A DNA stretch of 64,000 nucleotides from Glebionis coronaria (GCA_025667525.1 CM046878.1:510950274-511014273); one strand, 5' to 3'; positions 33,471 to 45,817 are shown, numbered from the stretch's first letter. The notes: generated by a model from the sequence alone, not told the origin. A program made the numbers and translations.

Positions 33471-34373
33471 CTAAATTGTATTGTAACCGTGAGATGAAGT
33501 AGGAAGTTTGGTAATGAAATCTATGGTGATGTTGTCCCATTTCCATTTTTGTATTTCGTGTTGGACTAGCAAACCCGATGGTCTCTGATGTTCTGTTTTC
33601 ACTCTGGCACAAGTTAGACATTTCTTCACGTATGTGGCAATGTCTGTTGTCATGTTCGGCCACCAATATAATTTCTTCACTTCATACTTCTTTTCAGATC
33701 CGGGATGTATGGAGTACTTGGACTTATGAGATTCTTGCATGATCACGTTTCTCAAGTCTCCGTAACATGGTAACCAACTTCTTCCCTGAAAACATAACAT
33801 TCCGTCTTCTCTAACTTCTAACTTTTCCTTGCTTAGGTGAGTCCTAAGCATTCCTTCTATGTCTTCTTTTCTGATGTTTTCAGGCTTCTGTGCTTGGAGT
33901 TGAGCCTCTAATATCAGCTTGGGTAGGTCCAAGCTAATTGTCATAACTAGGGCTCGAACTCTCATGGGAGGATCAGTTCCTTTGTGGCTTAGTGCATCAG
34001 CAACTACGTTGGCTTTACTTGGATGGTATTTCATGTCGTGGTCGTAGTCACTAAGCAATGCTATCCAGCGACGTTGCCTCATGTTTAGCTCCTTCTGGTC
34101 TAGGATATGTTGCAAACTTTTGTGATCAGTATGCACTGTGCACTTTGTTCCATACAGGTAGTGTCTCCAGATTTTTAAAGCGAAAACCACGAATCCAAGC
34201 TCTAGATCATGAATAGAGTAATTCTGCTCGTGCTTCTTCAGTTGTCTTGAAGCATAAGCAATCACTTTCTGTCTCTGCATTAACACAGCTCCCAAGCCTT
34301 TGTCTGAGGCATCATAGTAGACAACGAAGTCTTCGTTACCTTCTGGTAGAGCTAAAATAGGTGCACTGCACAA
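33471..34373 (-). pseudogene. Tekay RNase H and integrase zinc-finger region
   Basis: 300 codons open. RNase [60 protein letters not shown]. The integrase N-terminal region follows with [17 protein letters not shown] and [16 protein letters not shown], then [13 protein letters not shown] holding the first core Asp. The frame ends at a stop just after HGYNTI. Confidence 0.83.
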
Positions 34374-34388
34374 CTTCTGCTTGATGGT

Positions 34389-35233
34389 TTAGAATGCAAC
34401 TTCTTCTTTTTCTCCCCACTCGAATTTTATTCCTTTTTGCGTGAGCTTCGTCATAGATTTAGCTATCTTAGAAAATCCTTCTATGAATCTCCGGTAGTAA
34501 CCGGCAAGACCTAGGAATTGGCGAATTTCCTTTGGCGAAGTGGGAGATGCCCAATCCTTTACGGATTCGACTTTTGCGGGGTCTACTTGAATTCCTTTGT
34601 TATCAATCACATGACGAAGAAAATGCACTTTAGGGATCCAAAAATCACACATTGAGAATTTTACGTACAACTTCTCTTCCTTATGTAGTTTTAGTACTTG
34701 AGCCAGATGTTCTCCGTGTTCTTGCTCATTCTTGGAATAGATGAGTATGTCATCGATAAACACTATTACGAACTTATCCAGATAGGGTCTGCACACTCGA
34801 TTCATGAGGTCCATGAATATGGCTGGTGCGTTGGTCAGTCCAAATGGCATGACCTGGAATTCATAATGATAGTAACGTGTTTGGTAAGCTATTTTGATAT
34901 GTCCTCTTCTCTGACTTTCAACTAATGATATCCGGATCGTAAGTCGATCTTGGAGTACACACTTGATCCTTGTAGCTTATCAAATAGGTCGTCGATTCGT
35001 GGTAGCGGGTAGTGGTTTTTCACAGTTAACTTATTCAGTTCTTTGTAATCGATACACATTCGGAAAGAACCGTCTTTCTTTTTGACAAATAGAAGTGGGG
35101 CTCCCCGAGGTGAGGAACTGGGTCTGATAAAACCTTTTTCTGACAATTTTTGGATTTGTTCCGCGAGTTCTTTCCTCTCGGTTGGTGCTAAGCGGTAGGG
35201 TGCTTTAGCTACAGGTGCAGCTCCCGGTATCAA
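34389..35233 (-). pseudogene. Tekay reverse transcriptase
   Basis: N-terminal part 35233-34922: [59 protein letters not shown], then a stop. C-terminal part 34850-34389: [17 protein letters not shown], catalytic [30 protein letters not shown]. The catalytic aspartates are kept, but frame changes around 34860-34925 and 34375-34388 break the protein. Confidence 0.85.
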
Positions 35234-35473
35234 GTCGATTTGAAATTCCAGTTGACGAGTCGGAGGTAATCCTGGTAAGTCGTCTGGGAAAACTTCATGA
35301 TAATCACGGACAATTGGTACGTCCTTGACTTGTTTCTTCTCGGGTTCTTCCTCTTTTTCTGTCTTGGAAATATGTGCTAAAAAGATAGGGCATCCTTTTA
35401 GTAGATATTTCTGGACTTTGGTACATGAGATAACGCTTAGTCTAGTGTCAGCTCTATCCGAATTTCCATTTCC

Positions 35474-35812
35474 TCAGATAATTAGATCTGTATTTCCCCA
35501 TGGTATACGGACTAACTTCTCGTCACACACAATGGCTGCATGATATCTTGGCAACCAGTCCATACCAATAATGACGTCAAAACTACTCAGGTTTATGGGT
35601 ATTAAATGGATATCAAATGGGTGATTCTGAAGGTTTAAAGTACAACCTCTTAGGATAGTATTAGTTTCAATGATTTTTTCGTCTGCTAACTCGACTATAT
35701 AATAGTTGTCTCGTGGTGTAGGCGTGATGTCTAGTAAGCTACTAAACTCTGTGGATACGAAACTCCTATCAGCGCTCGTATCAAATAAAATAGTTTCATA
35801 ACGATTGTTCAC
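35474..35812 (-). pseudogene. Tekay aspartic protease
   Basis: Active-site region FDTSADRSFVSTEFSSL (Asp kept), then VELADEKIIETNTILRGC and FDVIIGMDWLPRYHA, the usual retropepsin-to-RT region of chromoviruses. An in-frame stop follows (about 35474), before the stretch 35234-35473, which also encodes pol linker in broken frames ([25 protein letters not shown]). Confidence 0.8.
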
Positions 35813-36020
35813 AAGAAACGTACCAGTAACTACATTGGAGTCGGTGTTGGTTCTATTTTCTCCTATAACATAAACTCTGGCGGGTGCTCCTCATTGATTC
35901 TCGTTCTTATTTGCACGCTTCGGTAATCAGGCTGATGTGTCCGACCTCTCCACAACCATAGCAACGAATCTCCCTACGAGTCATGTTTCCACTGCCAGTG
36001 AGCTACCGGTTTCCCTGATG
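35813..36020 (-). pseudogene. Tekay gag 3' end with CCHC zinc knuckle, left of X
   Basis: Minus strand encodes RCYGCGEVGHISL, a nucleocapsid zinc-knuckle start, at about 35930-35970. This is the 3' continuation of gag interrupted by X. There are stops nearby. Confidence 0.65.
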
Positions 36021-36025
36021 TCCAC
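36021..36025. repeat. Target-site duplication TCCAC, left copy of X
   Basis: TCCAC precedes TGATAGGTG; the same five bases follow the 3' LTR at 44811-44815. Confidence 0.85.
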
Positions 36026-36466
36026 TGATAGGTGTGAAAACACCCATCCTTTTACCACTTAATTGTAATGAAAACGAGACCGTAACGTGTATTTTATGTC
36101 GTAAATGTTGGAATTATGCGTGGTTTGTGTTTTTGTTGTGTTTTAGGACCAAAAGATGAAAAAGGAAGAAAACACGGGCTTTCACGGGCTTTTATTGAAG
36201 AAAAAGACAAAAGACGAAGTCAAGAGATCAAGAGTGAAAAAAGAACGGAAGACCAAGGCCTATTCTGAAGATTTATCGAATAAAAAGTCCAAAGGCGGAA
36301 GTTTAATAAAGCCGAAGAACTCAAGTCTAATTTATGAAGAAATTACAAGACGAGTTTAATTAATCCCGAGACAAAAGTCGAAAAAGTCGAAGAATTTAGA
36401 AGACTAAGGACTAAAAGAGAGAGAAAGAAAGGAGGAAGCTTCCAACCTACTCCTCTCCTCCTCCCC

Positions 36467-36474
36467 TATAAATA
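36467..36474 (+). promoter_or_regulatory. TATA box, X 5' LTR
   Basis: TATAAATA in CCCCTATAAATAGAACC; same in the 3' LTR at 43590-43597. Confidence 0.65.
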
Positions 36475-36914
36475 GAACCTTACATTTTAGTTTTCATTTT
36501 TGTTGTATATTTGACAAATAGTTCTTCCACCTTTACTTTTCATGTCATTTTAATTTGTTGTCAATTTACTTTCATGTCTTGCACCTTAAATTTGTAAGTT
36601 CTTTAATATTTACTTTTTATTGTTGAATCTTATTATTATCAAGTTTTTATTGTTAATCTCTCATTCTTCCTTTCTTTTTATGGTTTAATCTTTGTTTATG
36701 CTTTTGGTTCTGTTTATGTGTTTTTGATAGATTTGATTAAGTGGGTTTTGATTTTGTTGGTGTTTATTGTTAGTTTTATTGATTTGGATTGATAGGTTAT
36801 AATTAGTAGATGTTTATTAGTTAGTTTTGTTTAATCTTTGGGTTTAGTTTGGTTAGTTTTGATTAGATTCGTAGCTTATTATTTCCCCTGTTCTTCGCGA
36901 ATTTAATTTCCCAG

Positions 36915-37360
36915 GATTTTTCCGAACCAACGTTTTCTTTTTATTATTCCGAATCAGCTTATATTCCGCATGTACTCATTTTTCTGAATAAAGTTTTATT
37001 CCAGATGAAGCCTTTATTCCGAGTGAGAGTTTTATTCAGCATAAGCAATTATTCCGAACCAAGGTTTTATTCTGAGTGATCTGATTTTCTTTTTAATTAT
37101 TCCGGACCAAGTCAATTTTTCCGCATGAACTCATTTTATTCCGCATCATTTAATATTCCGAACAAAGCATTTATTCCGCATAAGTAGATTTTTCCGCATA
37201 AGCAGTTTATTCCGAATGAAGATTTATTCCGCATGAAGTATACTTTCGGAATGAAGCCAATATTCCGAATCAAGGATTATTCCCAGTGAAGGTATATTTT
37301 CCGAACGAAGGTGTTTTCCGAGCGAAGCTTTTATTCCGAATGAGCATGTTTTTTTCCGAA
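36915..37360 (+). repeat. TTCCGNATNAAG minisatellite in X LTR
   Basis: About eighteen perfect TTCCG words in roughly 430 bp, usually as TTATTCCGAATGAAG, TTTCCGCATAAG or ATTCCGCATGAA, at 20-30 base spacing. Also present in the 3' LTR (about 44040-44480). Confidence 0.85.
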
Positions 37361-37706
37361 TGAGTGATTTTTAGTTTTTCAAATTTTATAAATTAAGTTT
37401 TCAAATTAAATTTTAGTTTATTGCCTTAGTTTTAGTTGCCTTGCCTTTAGTTTTATTTTAAGTTTGCGTTTTAAGTTTCCGTTATTTACTTTTATTGCTT
37501 TAATTTCTCGTCATTTATTTTTAATCATTCATAGCTTTATTTTTCCTGCTTTTTACTTTAAAGTTTTGTACTTTTTCCTTTACTACAATGACAACTTTTT
37601 ATTTTTCCACCAAGAACGACTAGTCGCACAATTAACTATTTATCAATTCGAAGAGACACATATAAAGAACTTTAATTTTTAATACAAGCAAAAGCTCCGT
37701 ATCAAA

Positions 37707-37722
37707 TGGCGCCGCTGCCGGC
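37707..37722 (+). other. X primer-binding site, tRNA-Asp type
   Basis: TGGCGCCGCTGCCGGC starts two bases after the LTR end. It fits 14-15 bases of the tRNA-Asp 3' end and then diverges (CTCTTTTCG). Confidence 0.8.
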
Positions 37723-37729
37723 TCTTTTC

Positions 37730-37975
37730 GTAAAGATTAACGGTTTTCTGTGAGAGACGCGTTGTATTTTGGGATCCGTTCACTCGTGAGCGTTATTTTT
37801 CGTGTCCAAGATTTTCAAAAATCCATAAACATTAAAAATTTTCAAATTTACAAAACACATTAAAAAATCATAAAAAGCATTTCTTTTTCAAAGTTTTGCA
37901 CCAAAAAGATTTTATTTTTCTAAGTGTATATATATATTCTCTATTTTTGTGGTATCTTTTTTTTTTCTTTTGCAG
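37730..37975 (+). other. X leader, possible intron
   Basis: GTAAAGATT at 37730 and a strong T-rich tract with TTTTGCAG ending at 37975 could be donor and acceptor. The same GTAAAGATTAACGG is at 59974 in Y. Not proven; there is no ORF in between. Confidence 0.35.
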
Positions 37976-38032
37976 GTGCATGCGTACTAGATCGCAACTT
38001 TTTCAGAGTCCGAGACTCGTGAAGATTTAGAT

Positions 38033-41000
38033 ATGGCTGGTGAAACCCCCCAACATGAATAACAACAATGCTCCACCACCCGATCTTCGAACAATGGAGG
38101 AGCTTTGTCAACCCACCATGCATGAACGAGGAGGACCAATTGCGCCGATGCAAATCACTGCTCCGGTGTTTTCGTTGAAGCATCACATGATCCAACAAGT
38201 GCAAACTTGTCCATTTCGCGGATTGCCGGATGATGATGCCAACAAGCACCTCGACAAATTCATTACTATTACTCAAAGCATGAAGTTGCCCGGTGTTACT
38301 ATGGATGTCCTTTGCCTTCAGCTATTTCCACACACGCTATCCCACCATGCCGAAAAATGGTTTGATCGTCTCCCGAAGAATTCTATTCATACTTGGGACG
38401 ACATGACTCAAAGATTTTTGTCGCGCTACTTTCCACCATCCATGGTAACGAGCCTTCGAAATCAAATCAGCGGTTTCACGCAAGAACAAGATGAATCTCT
38501 CTTTGATGCTTGGGAACGATATAATGTTTTGATCGATCGATGTCCAAATCACAACATGCTCCCCGTTACGTTGGTTGATACTTTCTACAATGGTTTAACT
38601 TTTCGTGATCGTGATACTATTAACACAGCCGCCGGTGGCACATTTATGAAAAGAAGACCCGAGTAGTGTAGAGAGCTTATTGAGAACATTACCACTCATC
38701 AGAAAAATTGGGATTCATCCGCATCTTCCATGAATAACCCGAGAGTCAATGTTTCTTCTACTTCAGCAAACCCCGATATGACCGAATTCACCCGCATGAT
38801 GGCCGAAATGAACAAAAATATCTTGCTCATAGCTATGAATCAAAAACAACAAGTTAAAGTAGTAGCAATTTCTTGTGAGACCTGCGGCGGTCCTCATTCA
38901 TACACCGATTGTCCTTCTACTCAAGGCAATCCAGAAAACGTGTATACGGCTTATATTAACTATTCACCGGGAAATTACCAAGCCCGACCTCAAGATGATC
39001 GAAATTTGCTAAGTTACCGGTCGAACAATTATCTTTCACCCGGTTTTTCTCCTCAAAACCACAACCCCAATAACTACAATAGAAGCACTCCAAACCCACC
39101 TCGCGCTTCTACTCCATATCACCCACCCGGTCCCCAACCTCCACCCATCAATCACGATGTTGAAACTTTCATGAAAACCCAACGAGAGCTAGTTAACAAT
39201 CTTCAAATCCAAATCATCACCTTGAAAGGTGATATTACTAAACAAGGGAATGATATTAGAACCGAGCTTCGTCATGATATGCAAACTTCTATCAGCACTC
39301 AAACGAATGATTTGAAGAATATGTTCGCTAGTTTCTTCCAAGGTAATCAACCATCTACTTTGGGCTCACTTCCTTCAAATATTGTTACCAACCCGAGAGT
39401 GAATGTAAGTGCTACTAATACCCGTAGTGGAGCAACTTTAGTAGGACCATCTATCCCGCCCCCAGTTACACCATCTACACCTCCTCCACCACCATTTATC
39501 CCTCCTACTCCCACACCTAGTATTAGTTCACCATTACCGTCTCCTCCTCGTAATGAAGAAGTACCCAAGAAGAATCCTCCACCTTCCACCTTTAAACCTT
39601 CAACCTCTCAACCTTCACCTTCTACACCTACACCACCTAACCCCAGCATTCCTTACCCTTCTCGGCTGAACAAGGCTAGAATTCAGACTAAGAATGACAT
39701 TCACGTCTCCAACTTTTTGAAGACGCTGTCGGGAATAAACATCACCTTTACCCTTGTTGAAGCCCTAGCCCAAATGCCCAAATTTGTCAAGATGTTTAAG
39801 GAACTGCTTAATAAGAAGGAAAAGATGGCCGAGTTTGCTAATAATCGCTTGAATGAAAATTGCTCTGCAATCCTTCTTAAAGAACTTCCAGAAAAACTTG
39901 GAGATCCCAGTCGTTTTGTGCTACCATGTACTTTTCACCAAACCGACGAATTTAGTGCCTTAGCCGATCTCGAGGCAAGTATTAATTTGATGCCTTTAAT
40001 TGTTTGGAAAAAGTTATCATTACCCGATCATACACCAAAAAAGATGACTCTTGAGCTAGCAAATCGAACTCTCTCTTACCCCGTTGGTATTGCCGAAGAT
40101 GTATTTATTAAAGTTGGTACCTTCACATTTCCGGTCGACTTCGTCATTGTTGATTATGAAATAGACCCACGTATTCCGTTAATACTTGGACGGCCAATTT
40201 TTAGAACCGGAAAAGCTTTAGTAGATGTTGCTAAAGGTGAGCTCATCTTAAGAGTCGGGGATGATGCACAAGTGTTTAAAATGGGGACGCTTACAAGTAA
40301 AGTGAATGGAAGAGAATCGAATATGATTAATGTGCTTGATGATTTTGTCGTCTACAACAATCCTCTTATCGAGCCTCTCAATGATAATCCACTTTTCCAA
40401 GATGATGTGAATGATTATCTCTCTAATTTGGATCCTCCACCCATATATGATTCTCCACCAATATATGATAATTCAAGCTCCGATGAGGATGATTATGATG
40501 ATTTCGCTTCAGAGTATAAAGACATGCCTACTTATGATGACTTTGATGATGTCGATACTCTTTTAAGTGATTCTTCGCATGCTGCAGATCCTCCGCCATC
40601 AACGCTTGACCCTACTTTGGACGATTACTCATTTGAGGAAGAGTTTGCTACTTTTCTCAACACCTACTTACCCAATGAGCATGAGTCTCCTACTTTGGAC
40701 TTTGATGATGCTCTTTATCCTCCCATGGATATAAAGAAACTGCTTTCAAAGGAGAAGAAGCCGGAAGACACCGATATCCGCAGCTCTTATGTCTTGACAC
40801 CTATCTATCCACCTTCTGTGGATGAGATTGTGCATTTTATTGGCGGATGCTCTTCAAACTATACTGAGCCTGAGTGTTATTTTCCCCTAAAGGAAAAGGT
40901 GTTCGACCCCGGTATTGCAATTTTTCAGCGATCTCAATATCCGTCTGATGAAATAAAAGGAAAGATTTTTGGAACTGCTAGAGCCATGCTATCACTTCAC

Positions 41001-41117
41001 CATACCTCCCACCACCGTGCTCTATATTTGCTTGAGGGGAACCTTGCCTACTCTTCTTTGGCTTGCCTTGTTCGCCTTAAGCTTGTGTTATTTGATGGAC
41101 GAAAACCATGTATTTGA
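38033..41117 (+). pseudogene. X gag-protease polyprotein with acidic C-terminal extension
   Basis: Likely ATG 38033 (MAGETP), followed by a frame change in the C6 run at 38046-38051; the long frame follows. Gag core: CPFRGLPDDDANKHLDKF ... YFPPSMVTSLRNQISGF ... NTAAGGTF. An in-frame TAG at 38664-38666 breaks it. Zinc knuckle CETCGGPHSYTDC (CX2CX3HX4C) is near 38875, followed by a proline-rich stretch and TRSGATL. Protease: ALADLEASINLMPL near 39957-40000. The catalytic Asp remains, but the usual Gly two residues on is Glu (39972-39974). ILGRPIF is present near 40180. After that comes about 300 residues rich in Asp/Ser/Pro, with KVFDPGI near 40900. There is no RT. Confidence 0.85.
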
Positions 41118-41338
41118 TCCTGGTGGATGTTCTTCAAGGTTCTTATTATGATAACAAAAGGTCGAGTCAGGCTCACGACTCGGTGAACAAAAAATCTTCT
41201 TTGGCTTGCCTTGTTCGCCTTAAGCTTGTGTTATTTGATGGACGAAAACCATGTATTTGATCCTGGTGGATGTTCTTCAAGGTTCTTATTATGATAACAA
41301 AAGGTCGAGTCAGGCTCACGACTCGGGGACCAAAAAAA
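41053..41338 (+). repeat. 143-bp tandem duplication at the end of the X coding region
   Basis: CTTCTTTGGCTTGCCTTGTT starts at 41053 and 41196, and the copies are almost identical through GACTCGG. The first copy contains the stop of the long ORF (41115-41117). Each copy carries a CATGTATTTGATCCTGGTGG segment that reads HVFDPGG in another frame, so the duplication and a frame change altered the protein end. Y has a single copy of the equivalent region. Confidence 0.9.
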
Positions 41339-43130
41339 AAGATAGATACTTGGGAGGAAACCCAAGTATCTATCTATTATCTATTTTTATCCTAAGTGTA
41401 GGGGAGACCCGTTGGTGTTTGCTGTTTTCTCTCTTCTCATACTCAGGGATTCGAGCGTTCAACGATCCACTCTTGATGATTTTTGACGACCCGTAATTAC
41501 GTGTTCCCATCTTCCCGGTTCTATCCTAAACTCTTTTCGATTCACTATTTTATATTTTCTAATATTGAAATAGGAATCTCTTTAGTTGTCTTTCCCTTAG
41601 CAAGATTTAAACAACGTGCAAAATGTCCTAAGTGTAGGGGAGTTTACTCCCACATGCTTAAACATTGAGGACAATGTTTATATCAAGTGTAGGGGGACTT
41701 CTATCGAAGTTAAGTGGTCTTTTCCATGAATTTGACCTCATTTTAACTGGAAATTTGATTTTTCAACATTTTTCAAAATTTTTAATCTATTTTGGCCTAG
41801 TTGTAGTTTTCTTTGTTATTGTTATTTTCTATTGTTTAATAAAATGGTTTTAGCAAGTTTAGATATCTTAGATATATTAGGCCCGTCGTGAATATTTTGA
41901 CTCAACCCGAGTTTACTTATCCAAGTTTACTCTAGCTAGTATCCTTAACCATGTAGACCTTAATTGGTTTATTAGGCTAAGCATCCACGAGTCTCATTAC
42001 TTTAGATTTTAAATTGTGGAGAACGAGAAATTATAGAGTTAGTTATAAGTTTGGTATTCTTTCATTAACTTATGTGAGTTAATTATGATCTTTTTCTCCC
42101 ATCGCTTGTAAATAAATAAATGCAATAAGTAAGGTCGTACGGTCTAAAAAATTACTTAGCTTCTAGCCCAAGATCGTTTAAAAGTTGTTCGGTATTAATT
42201 AGAGTTCATAGCCAAGGCATAACTTATTGAAACGGGACGCGAAGATTGGCGAGTCCAAAAAGGCCCTAACAAGGCATGTGAAAAGCATTATTCCAAAATC
42301 AATATGAAGGATCAAGACACACGACGAAAAGCAATCAACTCCCATAAAGATCATGGAGAAATCTATCGGAAAAGACCCTAACAAGGTATGAGGATTAATA
42401 GATCCAAGTCCGAAAAGGAGGCGGATCGTTGTATATCAAAATCAAATAAGGATTGAAGAAATAATGAAGAAGTCGTTGTCAATATTTGAAGAATATCTCA
42501 ACTACCCCAAGTGAAGATATACACTATATATGAAGAGAAGACCATAATTTCAAGATCGTCTTCTCAAGACTTGAAGTATGAAGTAAATGACAAATATCGG
42601 TCCAAGAAAGGTCTCAAATCGTGAAACGAGTTATGCCAAGATATGAACTTTATGAGGTTTCTAGAAGCAGTTTTAAAAGATTTTGTCCTTTAGCTAACTA
42701 TGGATTAGATCGTCCTACTTTATTTTCAGTCCTAATAAACTATCGAAATAATTCAAAAATGCATCCTCGTGATCATTCAAGACAATAATAAAATATAAGA
42801 GTTACCCATAGGAATAAGGGAGTCTAAGTGATTAATTGAACCGCATGAGTAAGTGTTAGTTGTTCTAACTTGTAATTACAATGATCTCGTTTTTAAGCTT
42901 GGCATGGGGAACGTGAAACTTGAGGGTGATAAACATTCATGACACCAAAGCCCTAATGTAAGTCTTAGATTTCTTTACAAGTTTCTTCCTTCTTGCATTT
43001 TGTGATTTTCTATCTTTTAAATTTTCCTTAGTTTCTATGGTTTAATAAAGGCCAAGGTAGGTTCATTATGATGGAGAATGTAAATCTTTCTTTGTCACTA
43101 AGCATTGCATGAGGTCATTGCAATGGTAAA
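41118..43130 (+). other. X 3' untranslated region with conserved hairpins
   Basis: Non-coding. Hairpins: GAGTCAGGCTCACGACTC at 41164 and 41307; a perfect 10-bp stem GATACTTGGG/CCCAAGTATC around AGGAAA at 41345-41370; AACATTG/CAATGTT around AGGA at 41661-41678, then AGTGTAGGGGGA. Much of 41390-43130 is nearly identical to 61940-63670 of Y, for example the stretch around CCCGTCGTGAATATTTTGAC. Small ORFs at 41251, 41483 and 41665 have no support. Confidence 0.7.
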
Positions 43131-43142
43131 GTGTAGGGGATT
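43131..43142 (+). other. X polypurine tract
   Basis: AGTGTAGGGGATT-type purine-rich run immediately before TGATAGGTG of the 3' LTR. Confidence 0.75.
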
Positions 43143-44810
43143 TGATAGGTGTGAAAACACCCATCCTTTTACCACTTAATTATAATGAAAACAAGACCGT
43201 AACGTGTATTTTATGTCGTAAATGTCAGAATTATGCGTGGTTTGTGTTTTTGTTGTGTTTTAAGACCAAAAGATGAAAAAGGAAGAAAACACGGACTTTC
43301 ACTTTCATGGACTTTAATTGAAGAAAAAGACAAAAGACGAAGTCAAGAGATCAAGAGTGCAAAAAGAATGGAAGTCCAAGGCCTATTCTGAAGATTTATC
43401 GAAGAAAAAGTCCAAAGACGGAAGTTTAATAAAGCCGAAGACCTCACGTCTAATTTATGAAGAAATTACAAGACGAGTTTAATTAATCCCGAGATAAAAG
43501 TCGAAAAAGTCGAAGAATTTAGAAGACTAAGGACTAAAAGAGAAAGAAAGAAAGGAGGAAGCTTCCAACCTACTCCTCTCCTCCTCCCCTATAAATAGAA
43601 CCTTACATTTCATTTTTCATTTTTGTTGGCTATTTGACAAATAGTTCTTCCACCTTTACTTTTCATGTCATTTTAATTTCTTGTCAGTTTACTTTCATGT
43701 CTTGCCCCTTAAATTTATAAGTTCTTTAATCTTTACTTTTTATTGTTGAATCTTATTATTATCAAGTTTTTATTGTTAATCTCTCATTCTTCCTTTCTTT
43801 TTATGGTTTAATCTTTGTTTATGCTTTTGGTTGTGTTTATGTGTTTTTGATAGATTTGATTAAGTGGGTTTTGATTTTGTTGGTGTTTATTGTTAGTTTT
43901 ATTGATTTGGATTGATAGGTTATAATTAGTAGATGTTTATTGGTTAGTTGTGTTTAATCTTTGGGTTTAGTTTGGTTAGTTTTGATTAGATTCGTAGCCT
44001 ATTATATCCCCTGTTCTTCGCGAATTTAATTTCCCAGGACTTTTCCGAACCAGCATTTTCTTTTTATTATTATATTCCGCATGAACTCATTTTTCCGAAT
44101 AAAGTTTTATTCCGGATGAAGCCTTTATTCCGAGTGAGAGTTTTATTCCGCATAAGCAATTATTCCGAACCAAGGTTTTATTCCGAGTGAGCTCATTTTC
44201 TTTTTAATTATTCCGCTCCAAGTCAATTTTTCCGCATGAACTCATTTTATTCCGCATCAGTTAATTTTCCGAACAAAGCATTTATTCCGCATAAGTAGAT
44301 TTTTCCGCATAAGCAGTTTATTCCGAATGAAGATTTATTCCGCATGAGGTATACTTTCCGAATGAAGCCAATATTCCGAATAAAGGATTATTCCGAGTGA
44401 AGGTATATTTTCCGAACGAAGGTGTTTTCCGAGCGAAGCTTTTCTTCCGAATGAGCATGTTTTTTCCGAATGAGTGATTTTTAGTTTTTCTAATTTTATA
44501 AATTAAGTTTTCAAATTAAGTTTTAGTTTATTGCCTTAGTTTTAGTTGCCTTGCCTTTATTTTTATTTTAAGTTTTCGTTTTAAGTTTCCGTTATTTACT
44601 TTTGTTGCCTTAATTTCACGTCATTTATTTTAATCATTCATAGCTTTATTTTTCCTGCTTTTTACTTTAAAGTTTTGTACTTTTTCCTTTAGTACAACAA
44701 CAACTTTTTATTTTTCCACCAAGAACGACTAGTCGCACAATTAACTATTTTTCAATTCGAAGAGACACATACAACTAACTTTAATTTTTACAAGCAAAAG
44801 CTCCATATAA
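43143..44810 (+). repeat. X 3' LTR
   Basis: Colinear with 36026-37704. Its last bases read CCATATAA instead of CCGTATCA, so the terminal CA is mutated. TATA box at 43590-43597. TTCCG minisatellite again present, with small length differences. Confidence 0.9.
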
Positions 44811-44815
44811 TCCAC
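44811..44815. repeat. Target-site duplication TCCAC, right copy of X
   Basis: Matches 36021-36025. Confidence 0.85.
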
Positions 44816-45817
44816 TTCCACAGGAGTTTGGCCTGTTGCTACTGTTGGGCTTATAGTTGGCATTGGGGTCGTTCCTGTTGGTCGAAGCATATGTGTTGCT
44901 CTGTCCGCGCCTTCGGCATTCAGCAGTAGAGTAGTGATGGAAGTTACACTTTGAGCATTTTGGTTTGTTTCCCATATATGGAGGTGGTCCTGAGGAAACA
45001 GTACTGCAGACCTGACCTAAACTTTGTCTCTTTGGTTGCCGGGTCTGGTGATGATTACAGTTGTTCTTATCTGTTTTCCTCTTGTGCTCTGACTGCCTAA
45101 GCAAGTGATCACGTCCACGTTTTTTACTAATTCTTTGGCAAACTCAATGGCACTCTCGATTGTAGTGGGTCGAGATGCAAGTACACTGTCATGAACGGAG
45201 TCTGGAAGTCCACTAGCGTACTTCTCTATCTTATCTGGCACTATAGGGTACATTCGGGTACACATCAATGTCAGTTCCTAGAATTTCTGGATGTAGGTTG
45301 TGATGTCAAAGTTTGTGCATTTGAGATTCCATAATTCATTCTCTAGCTTCTTGATTTCACCGCGAGGACAGTATTTCACGGTAAGCTTTTCCTTTAATGC
45401 TGCCCAAGTCATCCCGTACGCTCCATCATGTCCGAGGGTAGCAACTTGCGAGTTCCACTATGTGAGAGCATGTTCCAAGAGTGTACAAGTGGCGAATTTT
45501 ACCTTGTTTTCCTCAGTGCAGTCACTAATAAAGAACAATGTCTCGGTCCTCTCAAACCATTGCATGAGCTCAACTACCCCTTCCTTGCCCTTGTAGTAGC
45601 CGGGCTTGCATTTTAGGAAGTTATGGTAAGTACATCCTCTAGCTTCTTGGTTTCTGTTATTAGAGTTCTCACTGTCTCCATGAGTTCCGCTGGGGCGGTT
45701 TTCTCTGGCAGCTAAGGCGTCAGTAATGCCTTGCTCAATGAGCACTCTGAGTTGTGCATCAGACATAGTCGTCGTGGGTGTTTCTGCGGGGCTTGGCCGA
45801 ACGCTCCTTGGTGGCAT
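44816..45817 (-). pseudogene. gag: Tekay gag, main part
   Basis: Minus strand from ATG 45815-45817 (MPPRSVRPSPAETP). Core: RGCTYHNFLKCKPGYYKGKE, VVELMQWFERTETLFFISDC, VKFATCTLLEHALTWWN-like, then MYPIVPDKIEKYASGLPD and SAIEFAKELV. A basic linker leads to the first cysteine cluster KCSKCNFHHYSTAEC near 44920. Breaks: a stop at about 45458, frame changes around 45270 and 45020-45100. The ORF is cut at 44815 by X; its end is at 35813-36020. Confidence 0.82.

Larger units (their letters stand above)
36026..37704 (+). repeat. X 5' LTR
   Basis: Matches 43143-44810 closely. Order: a U3 with a lysine-rich open frame (36156-36359), TATA box, T-rich section, TTCCG minisatellite (36915-37360), U5. The U3 ORF is conserved in X and Y LTRs, but it lies upstream of the TATA box and breaks in some copies. 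Confidence 0.9.
36026..44810 (+). mobile_element. Non-autonomous Athila-like element 'X' (gag-pro only)
   Basis: 8785 bp. LTRs of 1679 and 1668 bp, starting TGATAGGTGTGAAAAC and ending TATCA (5') or TATAA (3'), flanked by TCCAC duplications. It has a tRNA-Asp-type primer site and a GTGTAGGGGATT polypurine tract. The internal part encodes gag and protease plus a long acidic extension, with no RT, RNase H or integrase and no recognisable remnant of them. Its gag has the same short zinc knuckle as Athila, so Athila-like proteins are the likely helper. It is inserted opposite to the Tekay gag. Confidence 0.88.

Noticed and set aside
39347..39589. Glycine-rich minus-strand frame
   Set aside because: Antisense of the proline-rich section of the X gag-pro protein.
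41345..41370. Intrinsic transcription terminator
   Set aside because: A strong hairpin, but in a plant retroelement UTR and without functional meaning as a bacterial terminator; treated as a conserved RNA hairpin instead.
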